From contig NZ_JAFBCM010000001.1 of the NCBI RefSeq assembly GCF_016907715.1, positions 1,178,001 through 1,242,000 of the forward strand: 64,000 nt of DNA, in the 5' to 3' direction. Made by a program: the position numbers and the translations under genes. How positions within the stretch are numbered: position 1 is the stretch's first letter; each line of letters opens with the position of its first letter. Source of the stretch: Tenggerimyces flavus. GTDB taxonomy: Bacteria > Actinomycetota > Actinomycetes > Propionibacteriales > Actinopolymorphaceae. This document shows, in pieces, positions 1 through 9,564 of this stretch. Under the pieces are notes generated by a model. It was not told the origin of the DNA. It searched no databases and was given only the letters and a program-made list of their open reading frames with translations.

Positions 1-3000
1 AGAAGGAACGAGCCGACTGGCGTGCAGGCGCCCGCGCTGAAGTGGCTCGAGTCGCAGATGACGCCCGAGCGCGGGTTCAACGTCATGCACCCCGCCGGCT
101 GGCAGCTCGAGCCCGGCAGCTTCGCGATCGCCGCCGGCCTGCTGCTCGGCACCGCCGAGGGCGGGTTCCTCCTGCACCTGAAGGGGATCGTGCTCGTCGA
201 GCTGCCCGGACCTCGGCTGATGCTGATGATGAAGGCCGACGTGCTGAAGCTGCCGCCGGTGCTCGAGTCGCAGAGCAGCGCGACGTTCCTCGCCGTGCTC
301 GACCTCGACTTCGGCCGCGGCACGATCACGATCGGCATCGTCGCCGAGTACAACGTCGTGGACTTGCTGAAGATCCGCGTGCCGGTGACCGCGTTCTTCG
401 ACCTGAACCAGTCGCGGAACTGGTTCATCGACCTCGGCACGTACACCGAGCCCGTCACGGTCTCGGTGCTGGACGTCTTCCGCGGCACCGGCTACCTGAT
501 GATCCACGGCGACGGCACGACGCTCTCGATCCCCGGGCTGCCGATCGCGACGAACGGGCTCGCGATCGCCGTCGGCTTCCACCTGCAGGCCGTGCTGATG
601 GGCAGCAAGTCCATCGGCCTGTACTTCGAGGTCGCGGCCGGGTTCGACGCGCTGGTGTCGTTCGACCCGTACGCGATCGGCGGGCGGATCTACGCCCGAG
701 GCGAGCTGCGGCTCTGGGTGGTCAGCGTCTCGGCGAGCGCGGAGCTCACCGTCCTGGTCGGCCGGCAGCTCGAGCCGGACGGCACGGTCGTGGACAAGAC
801 GTACATCCACGGCGAGGTGTGCGGCAGCGTCGACCTGTTCTTCTTCGAGATCGAGGGCTGCATCGAGCTGACGATCGGGGAGAGCGAGCCGCCCGATCCC
901 GTCGCGCCGGACCTGGTCGCCGGGGTGAAGCTGGTGAGCCGTTCGCCCGCGCTGGTCGAGGGCAGCGCGACCGACCGTGCCGTGGACGGCACGCTCGCCG
1001 ACGCCGTCGCGCAGGGATCGAGCGAGGCCCCGCCGACCGTTCCGCTGGACGCGGTGCCCGTCGTCATGTTCGAGGTGCCGCCGATGGTCCAGGCGGGCAA
1101 CATCGTGCTCGGTGGCGAGGCCCGAGGCACGTCCGGCGTCGGCGCCGACCCGTGGGTACGGCAGGGCGACAAGTGGTGGCGGTATCAGGTCACCAAGGTC
1201 GAGCTCGTCGGCGACCTGCAGCCGCCACCGCCCACCGGGAAGACGCCCGCGACCTGGTGGCCGCGGAACGCGCCGGGCCAGTCCCAGCTCGGTCCCGCGC
1301 TCGCGTTGCTGTCCTGGCTCCCGACACCGACGCCGCGCGCGGTCCCGTACGGAGAGAGCCTCACCACCACCGTGCACGAGCAGTGGGGACACATCTGCGG
1401 ACCGGTCGCGCCTGCCGCGTACGTGCTGTGGACGTTCGACGACAAGCCCACCGGACCGAGCCGGATCGGCTGGACCCTCGCCGGCGTGCCCTGGCCAGAC
1501 GGCCCCGGAGACTTCCGGAGTACGCCGGTCGACGCGAAGCTCGTCGTCACTGAACCCTGGCGGACCGGCAACGCGCTCGCCGACGCCTTGCAGGGGACCG
1601 ATCCCGCCATCGTGGTCGGCGACGCGGTGCGTTGCCCGGACGGCGAGATCACCCACGTCGACTCGTTGCAGGAGTGGGCGAACGGCAACCCCACCTCGTT
1701 CAGCAACGCCGCGATGCCGACCAGCGGTGGCGCTTTGCAGGATGTGGTCGACCTGCTGGCCACCGGGACCTCGCTCGCCGACGTCGCGTCGGAGTGGGTC
1801 GACACGGCGTGGGATCCCGACCTGTCCAACCTGCCGCTGAGCTGTCAGGGCCGGATCCTGCGTTCCCCGACGGGCGATCTGCCCGAGCCCGCACCCGACG
1901 CTCCCGAGGAAGAACGCGAGATCGTCAAGCAGGTCTGGGACAAGACCGGCTTCAAGCCCGCCGAGCTCGGCAACGCCGTACGCCTGGACCTCGACGGTGG
2001 CCTCGAGGCGTTCGAGCTGTTGATGCTGGTGAACGAGCAAATGCTGAACGAGCGGCTGATCGTCAACTGTGTCGACGCGAACGGCGCCGTTCTCGCCCAG
2101 CAGCCGGTGCGCCCCGAGGACATGGTCGTGCCCGGCAACCCGCTCCCACCGGAGTGGACGGATCCCGCCGGACCCTGGGCGGACCCGATCGAACGGGCCG
2201 GCCGGCTCGCCGCTCGCGTGGCGACCAAGCAGCGCCTCTTGCTGTTGGTCCGCGTGGTCGTCGACGTACCGCGCGGCACGCACCACGTCGTGATCGGTGC
2301 GGTCCGCGACGAGCCGAACCTCGTCGGAACGCCGTTCTGGCTGATCGCCGCCACCGGCGTTTCCACCAACGAGCGTTGGCGATTCGACTACGACACCGAG
2401 GTCGTGACGAAGGACCGCGACCTGCTCGAGTCGACGCTCAGTCAAGATCCGAACGACGTCGCGCTGCTGAAGCCGTCCCTCACCTACACCGTGCGAGTCA
2501 GCTGGCGGGCGCAGTTCCTGGAGCAGGAGGCCAAGCCGTCGGCGACCGCTCCCGAGACGTGGGGACCGGAGCGGACGCAGGAGTTCCGCTTCGCCGCGGA
2601 CGGGCCGGAAGAGCTGCCGACCGATCTGCGTCCGTGGCTGCTCGCGAGCGCGCCGTCGACGAACGAGACCGGCGTGCTCTGCGCCGAGCCGATCCGGATC
2701 GCGCTGGCCACGCAGAACGTCGCCGCGCTGTACGACGCGTACGGCAAGGAGCTGCGCGTCCGCGTGCAGGCATCCTCCGGCTTCCACCCCGAGCCGCCCG
2801 GCGGCGGCGACTTCCTCGTGCTGGAGCCGCTCCTCGGCGGGGCGATCGATCCGACCGGTGTCGCGGGACCGCTCAGCCCGACGCTCGGCAGCGTGATGCC
2901 GCCGTGGAACCAGGCCGTCACCGAGCTGCTCGACGAGCTGCCCTGCACCGACGGAAGCGGGAGCAGTACGTACGGCACGACGCTGACGTTGCCGTACGAC

Positions 3001-3693
3001 CTACAGCCGCTGACCGACTACCTCGTCGACGTCGAGGCCGTCGCCAAGGGCGCGGCGCCGAACGCGGCCGGCCTGTTGGTGCACCGGATCGGCTTCACCA
3101 CCTCCCGCTTCAAGACCGTCGACGATCTGGCCAAGCTGATTCGCCTTGCGGTGTTGGAGAATCGGCACGTACCGAACGCCACCGCGCTCGGCGCGTTGCC
3201 GGTCGAGCCGGCGGGCGACATCCTCGACGCGGCCTACCAGGCAGCCGGACTCGCCGTTCCGCACGTGCCGCGCTACCCGGCGGTCCAGGTGCTGTGGTCC
3301 GGCGACGCGGTCCCGCAGCCGGTCGCGGTCGTGGTCGAGTGCAGCGAGGCGATGTGGCGTTCGCGCCCGATGCCGACGCAGGTCGCCGGTCCGCCCGATC
3401 CCTCGGCTGGTCCGGGACACAAGTGGTGGGCAGCCGTCGAGCAGGACTGGCTGTCGCTGCGACCGCGGACGACTCCGCCCGTCGCGGGCGACACGCCACC
3501 AGCCACCGTGACCCGAGTCGTGCAGGGACCAGGCGGAACGCGAGCCGTGGTCCTGCTCGCCGCCGGATCGCGCGGCAGCGAGCTGCGGCTCGACCTCGTC
3601 GTCGCAGGTGACGCGCTCGCCGGGACCGCGGAGAAGCGCGCAGAGGCCGTACGCGTGATCCTGGACCGCGCGCCCTGGGAGGTTGACGACTGA
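1..3693 (+). CDS. Very large protein of unknown function (probably 5' partial)
   Basis: The reading frame is open from the first base. A GTG at 22 could start a 1223-residue product, but the frame continues upstream without a stop and the GTG has only a distant purine stretch (bases 3-8), so the gene probably begins outside the window. The first ~290 residues are alternating hydrophobic and polar stretches with recurrent short Gly turns (for example around residues 80-130 and 195-285), which suggests a repetitive beta-sheet fold. The rest is rich in Pro, Trp and Asp. No catalytic motif, signal peptide or clear membrane helix is visible. The stop shares its last base with the ATG of the next gene (TGATG), so the pair is almost certainly co-translated and may form one complex. 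I do not recognise the family; the N-terminal part vaguely recalls DUF6603-like beta repeats. Confidence 0.75.
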   Translation, partial: RRNEPTGVQAPALKWLESQMTPERGFNVMHPAGWQLEPGSFAIAAGLLLGTAEGGFLLHLKGIVLVELPGPRLMLMMKADVLKLPPVLESQSSATFLAVLDLDFGRGTITIGIVAEYNVVDLLKIRVPVTAFFDLNQSRNWFIDLGTYTEPVTVSVLDVFRGTGYLMIHGDGTTLSIPGLPIATNGLAIAVGFHLQAVLMGSKSIGLYFEVAAGFDALVSFDPYAIGGRIYARGELRLWVVSVSASAELTVLVGRQLEPDGTVVDKTYIHGEVCGSVDLFFFEIEGCIELTIGESEPPDPVAPDLVAGVKLVSRSPALVEGSATDRAVDGTLADAVAQGSSEAPPTVPLDAVPVVMFEVPPMVQAGNIVLGGEARGTSGVGADPWVRQGDKWWRYQVTKVELVGDLQPPPPTGKTPATWWPRNAPGQSQLGPALALLSWLPTPTPRAVPYGESLTTTVHEQWGHICGPVAPAAYVLWTFDDKPTGPSRIGWTLAGVPWPDGPGDFRSTPVDAKLVVTEPWRTGNALADALQGTDPAIVVGDAVRCPDGEITHVDSLQEWANGNPTSFSNAAMPTSGGALQDVVDLLATGTSLADVASEWVDTAWDPDLSNLPLSCQGRILRSPTGDLPEPAPDAPEEEREIVKQVWDKTGFKPAELGNAVRLDLDGGLEAFELLMLVNEQMLNERLIVNCVDANGAVLAQQPVRPEDMVVPGNPLPPEWTDPAGPWADPIERAGRLAARVATKQRLLLLVRVVVDVPRGTHHVVIGAVRDEPNLVGTPFWLIAATGVSTNERWRFDYDTEVVTKDRDLLESTLSQDPNDVALLKPSLTYTVRVSWRAQFLEQEAKPSATAPETWGPERTQEFRFAADGPEELPTDLRPWLLASAPSTNETGVLCAEPIRIALATQNVAALYDAYGKELRVRVQASSGFHPEPPGGGDFLVLEPLLGGAIDPTGVAGPLSPTLGSVMPPWNQAVTELLDELPCTDGSGSSTYGTTLTLPYDLQPLTDYLVDVEAVAKGAAPNAAGLLVHRIGFTTSRFKTVDDLAKLIRLAVLENRHVPNATALGALPVEPAGDILDAAYQAAGLAVPHVPRYPAVQVLWSGDAVPQPVAVVVECSEAMWRSRPMPTQVAGPPDPSAGPGHKWWAAVEQDWLSLRPRTTPPVAGDTPPATVTRVVQGPGGTRAVVLLAAGSRGSELRLDLVVAGDALAGTAEKRAEAVRVILDRAPWEVDD

Positions 3694-6600
3694 TGGCCCG
3701 CCGAGTCGCCTTTCCGTACTGGTTCCGCGCCGAAGGAGCCAGGATCCCGTGGGGACAGATCGCCGAGCAGCAGGCCAGGTTCGCCGGCCGCAGGTTCGCC
3801 GGGCCGCGCAGGCTGCGGCCGTTCGACGTGCAGCTGCGCTGGTCGTGTGCCAAGGAGCTCGGCGTGCCGTTCGAGCCGTTCCTCGTCTGGCGCCGGTCGC
3901 AGAAGGACCGCCCGGATCGCATCGAGGTCGAGCCGCGTCCCGTCGACGGTGGCGCTGTACTCACGTTCACGAAGGTGGTGGCGTACGTCGAGGTCGAGTG
4001 TGACCCGATCGACCCCAGCCGCGCCGTGGGACTGCTCGTCACGCGCGGCGGCCTCAGCCTGAACAACGCCGTCGGTTCGGCCGCGGCGTTCCCCGTCCCC
4101 GGCGCGCGGGTGCGGCTGGTCGTGCGGTGCTCGGGCGGCACCCGCGCGCTGCTGATCAACGGTGGCAACCCGTCCGTCCGGATCGAGACGCTCGACCAGG
4201 TCGTGAACGACGGGGACTGGAAGCCGTTCGAACGCGTCGGGCTCCCGGTCGACGATCCGTGGCCAGGCACGTCGTACGACACCAGCGCGCAAGGCCTGCT
4301 CGACGCGCCGGTCAGCCCACTCGAGGCCGCGCTGCAGCGGCTCGCGCGCGGTGGCCCGCAGGTCGGCTGGTTCCCAGCGACGAGCACGGGAAGGACCGCC
4401 CCGCCCTGGTCGCCACCGGACCACCTCACCTTGCTGAAGGAGGTGCGCGACGAGACGCTGCCGCGGATCGAGAGCGTCTACGGGTCCGCGCTGAAGCCGC
4501 GGCCGTACGACCAGCAGCTGCTCGAGGACACGTTCGCGGTCGACGGGCCGAGTGCGGCGCATCCTGCCGAGGCGAAGCTCTCTCCTCTTTCCTTGTTGGC
4601 GTTGCCGGCGAGCGCCGACCCGTTCCTCTCGCTGGCGTTGGGTTTCGGCACCGCGTACGCGTGGGAGGGCGGGCACGACGGGCCGTTCGTCGGCAACGAC
4701 GACCTGATGGTCACCGGCGAGTACGAGGACCTGCCGGACCGGTCCGGCTCGGCGCAGCTCGCGGCGTACGTTCCGGCGCCCGGCGAGCACGCCGCCACGG
4801 CGACACCGACGAACGTCACGGCCGTACGCGACGGGCTCGTCGCGCCCGAGGTCCCCGACGCGCCGTGGCGCGAGACGATCCGCGTCTCGTGGGACCGTCG
4901 CCAGGCGTCTGCCGCGCTTGGCCTCGGGACCGGTGCCGCGCTCGCGCGCTTCGACTCTCCCGCGGACCCGTCGGCCGAATGCCTGCTGCCGTTGCGGTCG
5001 GCGGGCGACTTCCGCCCCCTGCTCCCGGTGCCGGACGGTCCGCTCGGCACGCCCGGCTTCGGGCGTACGGGCATGGTCGACGCCGCGGCCGAGATCCCGC
5101 TCGGCAGCGGCGGTCGGCAGCCCGGTTACCCGGTGGCGTGGCAGGACGTGTTCGGCGTCTGGTCCCGCTGGGAGGACGCGCTGTACGCCGGCGACGAGCC
5201 GGCCCCGCCGCGGCCGCGGATCATCGCGATGACGCTCGGCACCCAGTACGCGGGCTCGACGCAGTGCCCGGCGACGCTCGAGGTCGAGCTCGCGCTCGAC
5301 TGGTTCGACCGGACCCCGACCGCCGTCGACGTGTTCGCGGTGCTGTTCCCGATGGCACTGTCGACCACGCCGCCACCAGCGGGAGTGACGCCGTTCGGAC
5401 CGGCCCCGGCGGGCTGCTTCCGGCGCGACGTCTCGCTGCCGTTCGCAGGCGCGGAGCTGCAGGGCAGTGGCGGCGTCACCGTCGAGCACCTGGACTCCGC
5501 TGGCGAGGACGTCGTCGTACCTGGCCCCGCGCAGGGCGAGGAGAGCCGGCGGTACCGCGTCCGGATCTCCGTACCCACGCTCGACTTCGGCGCGACCTCG
5601 CGCTGGGGCGTCGCGCTGTGGACGCGGAGCGACCTGCTCATCGGTACCACCTCCGGCCTCGCGCCAGGACCCTCGCCCGCGCTGACGAGCGCCGCCAGTC
5701 CCGTTCCCGTGCTGCCGATCCCCCCTCCTCCGCCGCCCGGCGTGCCGATGGGAAGCGCGCCCGACGCGCAAGGGCGTTCGCACGTACGCGTCCACTGGTC
5801 GATCCCTGCCGGTGCGGATCTTCAACCAGACAAGGGAATCATCGTCTGGGAGATCGCCGAGACCGCGCTGCGCCAGTCGGTCGGCCTACCGGACCGCGCG
5901 CCGGAGGGCACGCTCCCGGGCGTACGGTTGCAACAGCTGTGGAACGCGTACGACGCCATGCCCGCCGACAAGCGCCGGGCCGTGTTCCGCCGACTTCTCG
6001 TCCTCCCGGGCTCCGCGCGCGAGACCGACGTCGCGCTGCCCAAGGGGTCGACGGACATCCATCTGTTCGTGGTGACCACGCTCTCCCGGTCCGGCATCGA
6101 GTCGCCCTGGCCGACGGCGGGGCACGAGGATCTGCAGGCGGTGGCCGCGCCTCGGCTGCGGCGTCCTTCGGCGCCGGTGGTGTCCTCGGTCCTCGGGGCG
6201 AGCGGTGCTGTGACGTTGTCGCTCGGTGCGATGAGCAAGGTGCCGGTGCGGGAGTTCCGCGTGTTCCGGACGCGCTCGGAGGTCGCCGCCCGTTCGTTCG
6301 AGACGATGGGGCCGGCGTTCGCCACCGTGCCCGCGGTGCTGTCGGCCGCGCCACCTGATCCGGTGACCGGCGAGCTGACGTACGGCGCCGAATGGTCGGG
6401 TGCGTTCCCCGCCTCCTGGGACGACTGGTTCGTGCGCGCCGTCGCGGTGGCGGTCGACTCCGTGCCGGTCGAGGCCGTCCGCGGCCTGCCGTCTCCCGCG
6501 GGCGACGCCGTCCTCGTCCGCGTCCTGCCGCCGCTGGCCCCCGACCTCGCGCCACTGGTCGCGGTGCCGATCGGGTCGGGCGAGCTGGTGCTCGTCACCA

Positions 6601-7280
6601 CCTCGACCTCCGCACCCATGCGCGAGGTACCGCAGGGGTCGCATCGGGTGTCGGTCGGCGTCACTGGCCCAGGCGCGACCGGCGTGAACGACGTCGACCC
6701 GGTCCCGCTGCAGGACGTGACCGTCGGGTCTGTCGTCGCCGGCCCCGCTCCAACGGGAGCCGCGCCGGGCGCGGTGCTGGTGCGCGGCGAACGTGCGGCC
6801 GGTCGAACGCCGTTGGCCGTCTGGCTCACGCGGGCCGACGCCGCACAGCCCCTCGACGTGACCGTCCGGGTCGCCGATCCGATCGGCCGGCTGACCGCGG
6901 GCACGGTCACGGTTCCGCCGGTGACCGTGCAGCCGCCGACCCTGGTGCTGCTCGACGCGTTCGCGATCGCCGGCCGCGGGGTCATCGTGCAGGTGCGCTC
7001 CGACGCGCCGATCGACGCGCAGCCGCCGTACGTTCTCGCCGTCTCCGCGCGACGCGCGGGGCTGTTCCCCGGCGCGTTCGTCCGTGCCAGCTTCGAACTC
7101 GACGACATCCCACGGCAGATCGGCCCGTTCCCGCCGGTGCGGCCGATCCAGGCGGTCCGGCTGACCGAGGACCAGCCGCACGAGTACCAGGTGCTGATCC
7201 GGGTGCTGACCCCCATGACGGCGACGCTGGCGATGGTCGCCCCGAACGGAGAACGCGCCCAGGTGTCGGTCTCTGTGTAA
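3693..7280 (+). CDS. Very large multidomain beta-rich protein of unknown function
   Basis: The 1195-residue product starts at an ATG whose A is the last base of the previous stop, so translation is coupled. No signal peptide is present at the N terminus, so export, if any, would not use Sec or Tat. A Pro-rich linker lies near residues 668-690. After it, residues ~690-820 and ~825-930 look like fibronectin type III or Ig-like modules (hydrophobic beta strands, a Trp near the start, and a DIHLFVVTTLSRSG-type last strand). Residues ~965-1195 are further beta-rich, Pro/Val-rich segments. No enzymatic motif is visible. Coupling to an equally large partner suggests a structural or adhesive assembly, but this is inference and the function is unknown. 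Confidence 0.8.
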   Translation: MARRVAFPYWFRAEGARIPWGQIAEQQARFAGRRFAGPRRLRPFDVQLRWSCAKELGVPFEPFLVWRRSQKDRPDRIEVEPRPVDGGAVLTFTKVVAYVEVECDPIDPSRAVGLLVTRGGLSLNNAVGSAAAFPVPGARVRLVVRCSGGTRALLINGGNPSVRIETLDQVVNDGDWKPFERVGLPVDDPWPGTSYDTSAQGLLDAPVSPLEAALQRLARGGPQVGWFPATSTGRTAPPWSPPDHLTLLKEVRDETLPRIESVYGSALKPRPYDQQLLEDTFAVDGPSAAHPAEAKLSPLSLLALPASADPFLSLALGFGTAYAWEGGHDGPFVGNDDLMVTGEYEDLPDRSGSAQLAAYVPAPGEHAATATPTNVTAVRDGLVAPEVPDAPWRETIRVSWDRRQASAALGLGTGAALARFDSPADPSAECLLPLRSAGDFRPLLPVPDGPLGTPGFGRTGMVDAAAEIPLGSGGRQPGYPVAWQDVFGVWSRWEDALYAGDEPAPPRPRIIAMTLGTQYAGSTQCPATLEVELALDWFDRTPTAVDVFAVLFPMALSTTPPPAGVTPFGPAPAGCFRRDVSLPFAGAELQGSGGVTVEHLDSAGEDVVVPGPAQGEESRRYRVRISVPTLDFGATSRWGVALWTRSDLLIGTTSGLAPGPSPALTSAASPVPVLPIPPPPPPGVPMGSAPDAQGRSHVRVHWSIPAGADLQPDKGIIVWEIAETALRQSVGLPDRAPEGTLPGVRLQQLWNAYDAMPADKRRAVFRRLLVLPGSARETDVALPKGSTDIHLFVVTTLSRSGIESPWPTAGHEDLQAVAAPRLRRPSAPVVSSVLGASGAVTLSLGAMSKVPVREFRVFRTRSEVAARSFETMGPAFATVPAVLSAAPPDPVTGELTYGAEWSGAFPASWDDWFVRAVAVAVDSVPVEAVRGLPSPAGDAVLVRVLPPLAPDLAPLVAVPIGSGELVLVTTSTSAPMREVPQGSHRVSVGVTGPGATGVNDVDPVPLQDVTVGSVVAGPAPTGAAPGAVLVRGERAAGRTPLAVWLTRADAAQPLDVTVRVADPIGRLTAGTVTVPPVTVQPPTLVLLDAFAIAGRGVIVQVRSDAPIDAQPPYVLAVSARRAGLFPGAFVRASFELDDIPRQIGPFPPVRPIQAVRLTEDQPHEYQVLIRVLTPMTATLAMVAPNGERAQVSVSV

Positions 7281-7293
7281 CTGGCGGCTCGCT

Positions 7294-7311
7294 GACCGTG
7301 ACCAGACGGTC
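7294..7311 (+). terminator. Possible weak terminator hairpin after the giant gene pair
   Basis: A 6-bp perfect stem, GACCGT / ACGGTC, with a 6-base loop lies 14 bases after the stop of the second giant gene. There is no U tract, so it could only be a weak or factor-assisted terminator. The iron-uptake promoter region follows immediately. Confidence 0.3.
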
Positions 7312-7345
7312 CGGATGCGGCATACGCTGGGCCGGTCCGGGGTGA

Positions 7346-7364
7346 TGAGGTTAGCCTTATCTTG
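7346..7364. promoter_or_regulatory. Iron box (IdeR/DmdR1-type operator) upstream of iron uptake operon
   Basis: The 19 bases TGAGGTTAGCCTTATCTTG match the DtxR/IdeR consensus TWAGGTTAGSCTAACCTWA at 15 of 19 positions, including the central TTAGCCT core. The site ends 59 bases before the ATG of the first permease gene, where it would overlap a promoter. Iron-loaded IdeR-type repressors bind such boxes and silence siderophore uptake under iron sufficiency. This placement, in front of a FecCD operon, makes the call strong. Confidence 0.75.
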
Positions 7365-7423
7365 GTTGTGGCCAGCGATGACGCCGGCACGACCTGGGAA
7401 GCGCAGTCGGTCGGAGGGACTCC

Positions 7424-8497
7424 ATGCCACGTTCCGCGGAGATGCCGCGCGTCTCGAGCGGTACGGCGGACACCGACGAACCCAAGCGGACCAGGACGAC
7501 GACCAACGCGCTCCGGAGCTTGGGCCTGCTCATCGGCATCGGTGCCCTCGTTCTCGTCGTCCTGCTGAGCATCGCCGTCGGTTCGAAGCAGATCCCGCTG
7601 CCCACCGTTCTGCAGGCTCTGTTCGACTTCAACGGCTCGACCGACCACATCGTCATCCGCGACCTCCGCCTCCCGCGCACGCTGCTCGGCGTCGCGGTCG
7701 GCGCGGCGCTCGGCCTCGCCGGCGCACTCATGCAGGCGCTCACCAGGAACCCGCTCGCCGACCCCGGCCTGCTCGGCGTCAACGCCGGAGCCAGCGCCGC
7801 CGTGGTCACCGCGATCGGCTTCTTCGGCGTCACCAGCCTCACCGGGTACGTGTGGTTCGCGTTCGCCGGCGCCGCCGCGATCTCCCTCGCCGTCTACGTC
7901 CTCGGTGCGACCGGCCGGAGTGGCGCCACGCCGGTACGGCTCGCGCTCGCGGGGACGGCGATCGGCGCGGCGCTCACCGCGTACATCTCCGCCATCACCC
8001 TTACCAATACAGAGGTCTTCGACCGCTTCCGCTTCTGGGCCGTCGGCTCACTCGCCGGCCGCGAGTCGGACGTGGTCATGCAGGTGCTGCCGTTCCTCGT
8101 CGCCGGACTCCTCGTCGGCCTGTCCCTCGCCCGACCGCTGAACGCCCTCGCGCTCGGCGAGGACACCGGCAAGGCGCTCGGCGCGCACATCGGCCGGACG
8201 CGGATCCTCGGCGCCGTCGCCATCACGCTGCTCTGCGGCGCCGCCACCGCCGCCGTCGGGCCGATCGGCTTCATCGGGCTGACAATCCCCCACGTAGCAA
8301 GGGCAATCACCGGTCCCGACCAACGCTGGGTGCTCCCGTACTCCGTCGTACTCGCCCCGATCCTCCTGCTCGGCTCCGACATCATCGGCCGGATCGTGGT
8401 CCCGCCGAGCGAGCTCGAGGTCGGCATCGTCACGGCCGCCGTCGGAGCACCGTTCTTCATCTACCTCGTCCGCCGACGCCGGATCGCGCAGCTATGA
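7424..8497 (+). CDS. FecCD-family siderophore ABC transporter permease, subunit 1
   Basis: This 357-residue polytopic membrane protein forms half of the permease of an iron(III)-siderophore ABC importer. The FecCD signature is clear at about residues 93-120 (AVGAALGLAGALMQALTRNP followed by LADPGLLG), where the cytoplasmic loop contacts the ATPase. A long polar N terminus (~35 residues) precedes the first helix. The ATG is preceded by a good ribosome site (CGGAGGGA). The next permease starts inside its stop (ATGA overlap). The iron box upstream implies repression by an IdeR/DmdR1-like regulator when iron is plentiful. No siderophore-binding lipoprotein gene is adjacent, so the binding protein must be encoded elsewhere. 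Confidence 0.93.
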   Translation: MPRSAEMPRVSSGTADTDEPKRTRTTTNALRSLGLLIGIGALVLVVLLSIAVGSKQIPLPTVLQALFDFNGSTDHIVIRDLRLPRTLLGVAVGAALGLAGALMQALTRNPLADPGLLGVNAGASAAVVTAIGFFGVTSLTGYVWFAFAGAAAISLAVYVLGATGRSGATPVRLALAGTAIGAALTAYISAITLTNTEVFDRFRFWAVGSLAGRESDVVMQVLPFLVAGLLVGLSLARPLNALALGEDTGKALGAHIGRTRILGAVAITLLCGAATAAVGPIGFIGLTIPHVARAITGPDQRWVLPYSVVLAPILLLGSDIIGRIVVPPSELEVGIVTAAVGAPFFIYLVRRRRIAQL

Positions 8498-9564
8498 CCA
8501 CCACTCTCGAGCAGCCCACACGCCAGCTTCCCGGCCGGGTCGTACGGACCCGCTCCGGCAGGTTCTCGTTCCGCATCGACCTCCGCGCGACGATCGTCTG
8601 CGTCATCCTCGTGGCGGCCTCGCTCGCCGTCGCGGTCGTCAGCATCGGCACCGGCGACTTCCCGATCCCGATCCCGGACGTGGTCCGCACGCTGCTGGGT
8701 GAGGGAACGCGGGCGACCGAGTTCGTCGTGCTCACGCTGCGGCTGCCGCGCGTACTCACCGCCCTCCTCGTCGGCGGTGCCCTCGGCATCTCCGGCGCGA
8801 TGTTCCAGAGCCTGTCGCGCAACCCGCTCGGCAGTCCGGACATCATCGGCTTCACCACCGGCTCGGCGACTGGTGCGCTGATCGCGTTGCTGATCCTGAA
8901 CCTCGGCACGATGGCGGTCGCGGGATTCGCCGTCGCCGCCGGCATCGTCACCGCGCTGCTCGTCTACCTGTTCGCGTGGAAGCGCGGCGTGCAGGGCTAC
9001 CGGCTCGTGCTCGTCGGCATCGGTGTCAGTGCTGTGTTGACATCCGTCAACTCGTACTTGCTCACCCGCGCCGAGGTCCACGACGCGCAGAGCGCGGCGG
9101 TCTGGCTGACGGGCAGCCTGAACGGGCGAGGCTGGGAACACGTCCAGCCGGTGAGCATCGCGTTGCTGCTCCTCGTTCCTGCCGCGTTGTTCTTCGGTCG
9201 GATCATGTCGATGCTCGAGATGGGCGACGACGCGGCCCGCGCGCTCGGCGTGAACGCGGAACGTTCCCGCCTCGGGCTGATCGTGCTGGCGGTCGCGATG
9301 ACCGCGGTGGCGACGGCGTCCGCCGGTCCGGTCGGTTTCATCGCGCTCGCGGCGCCGCAGCTCGCGCGCCGGCTCACCAAGCGGCCCGGTGTCGGCTTGT
9401 TCTCCTCGTTGTTGATGGGCGCGTTCTTGTTGGCGGTGAGCGACCTCGCCGCGCAACGCCTGCTCGCGCCGACGCAGCTGCCGGTCGGCGTGATGACCGG
9501 AGCGGTCGGCGGCTGCTACCTCGCTTGGTTGTTGGCCCGGGAATGGAGGTCGGGGCGGTCATGA
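8494..9564 (+). CDS. FecCD-family siderophore ABC transporter permease, subunit 2
   Basis: This 356-residue membrane protein is the second permease half of the importer. The start is the ATG overlapping the previous stop (ATGA); the frame extends further upstream but only as an overlap of the first permease. A polar N terminus of about 30 residues is followed by about ten hydrophobic helices. The FecCD motif lies near residues 94-120 (GGALGISGAMFQSLSRNPLG, then SPDIIG). FecC and FecD homologues normally pair as a heterodimer, which fits two consecutive and divergent copies here. Its stop overlaps the ATG of the ATPase gene, giving a tight three-gene operon. Confidence 0.93.
   Translation: MTTTLEQPTRQLPGRVVRTRSGRFSFRIDLRATIVCVILVAASLAVAVVSIGTGDFPIPIPDVVRTLLGEGTRATEFVVLTLRLPRVLTALLVGGALGISGAMFQSLSRNPLGSPDIIGFTTGSATGALIALLILNLGTMAVAGFAVAAGIVTALLVYLFAWKRGVQGYRLVLVGIGVSAVLTSVNSYLLTRAEVHDAQSAAVWLTGSLNGRGWEHVQPVSIALLLLVPAALFFGRIMSMLEMGDDAARALGVNAERSRLGLIVLAVAMTAVATASAGPVGFIALAAPQLARRLTKRPGVGLFSSLLMGAFLLAVSDLAAQRLLAPTQLPVGVMTGAVGGCYLAWLLAREWRSGRS

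Noticed and set aside
3273-5825. Long minus-strand open frame (850 codons) opposite the giant gene pair
   Set aside because: Composition is Arg/Ala-rich mirror of the GC-biased plus-strand genes, crosses both of them, and has no ribosome site or family signature.
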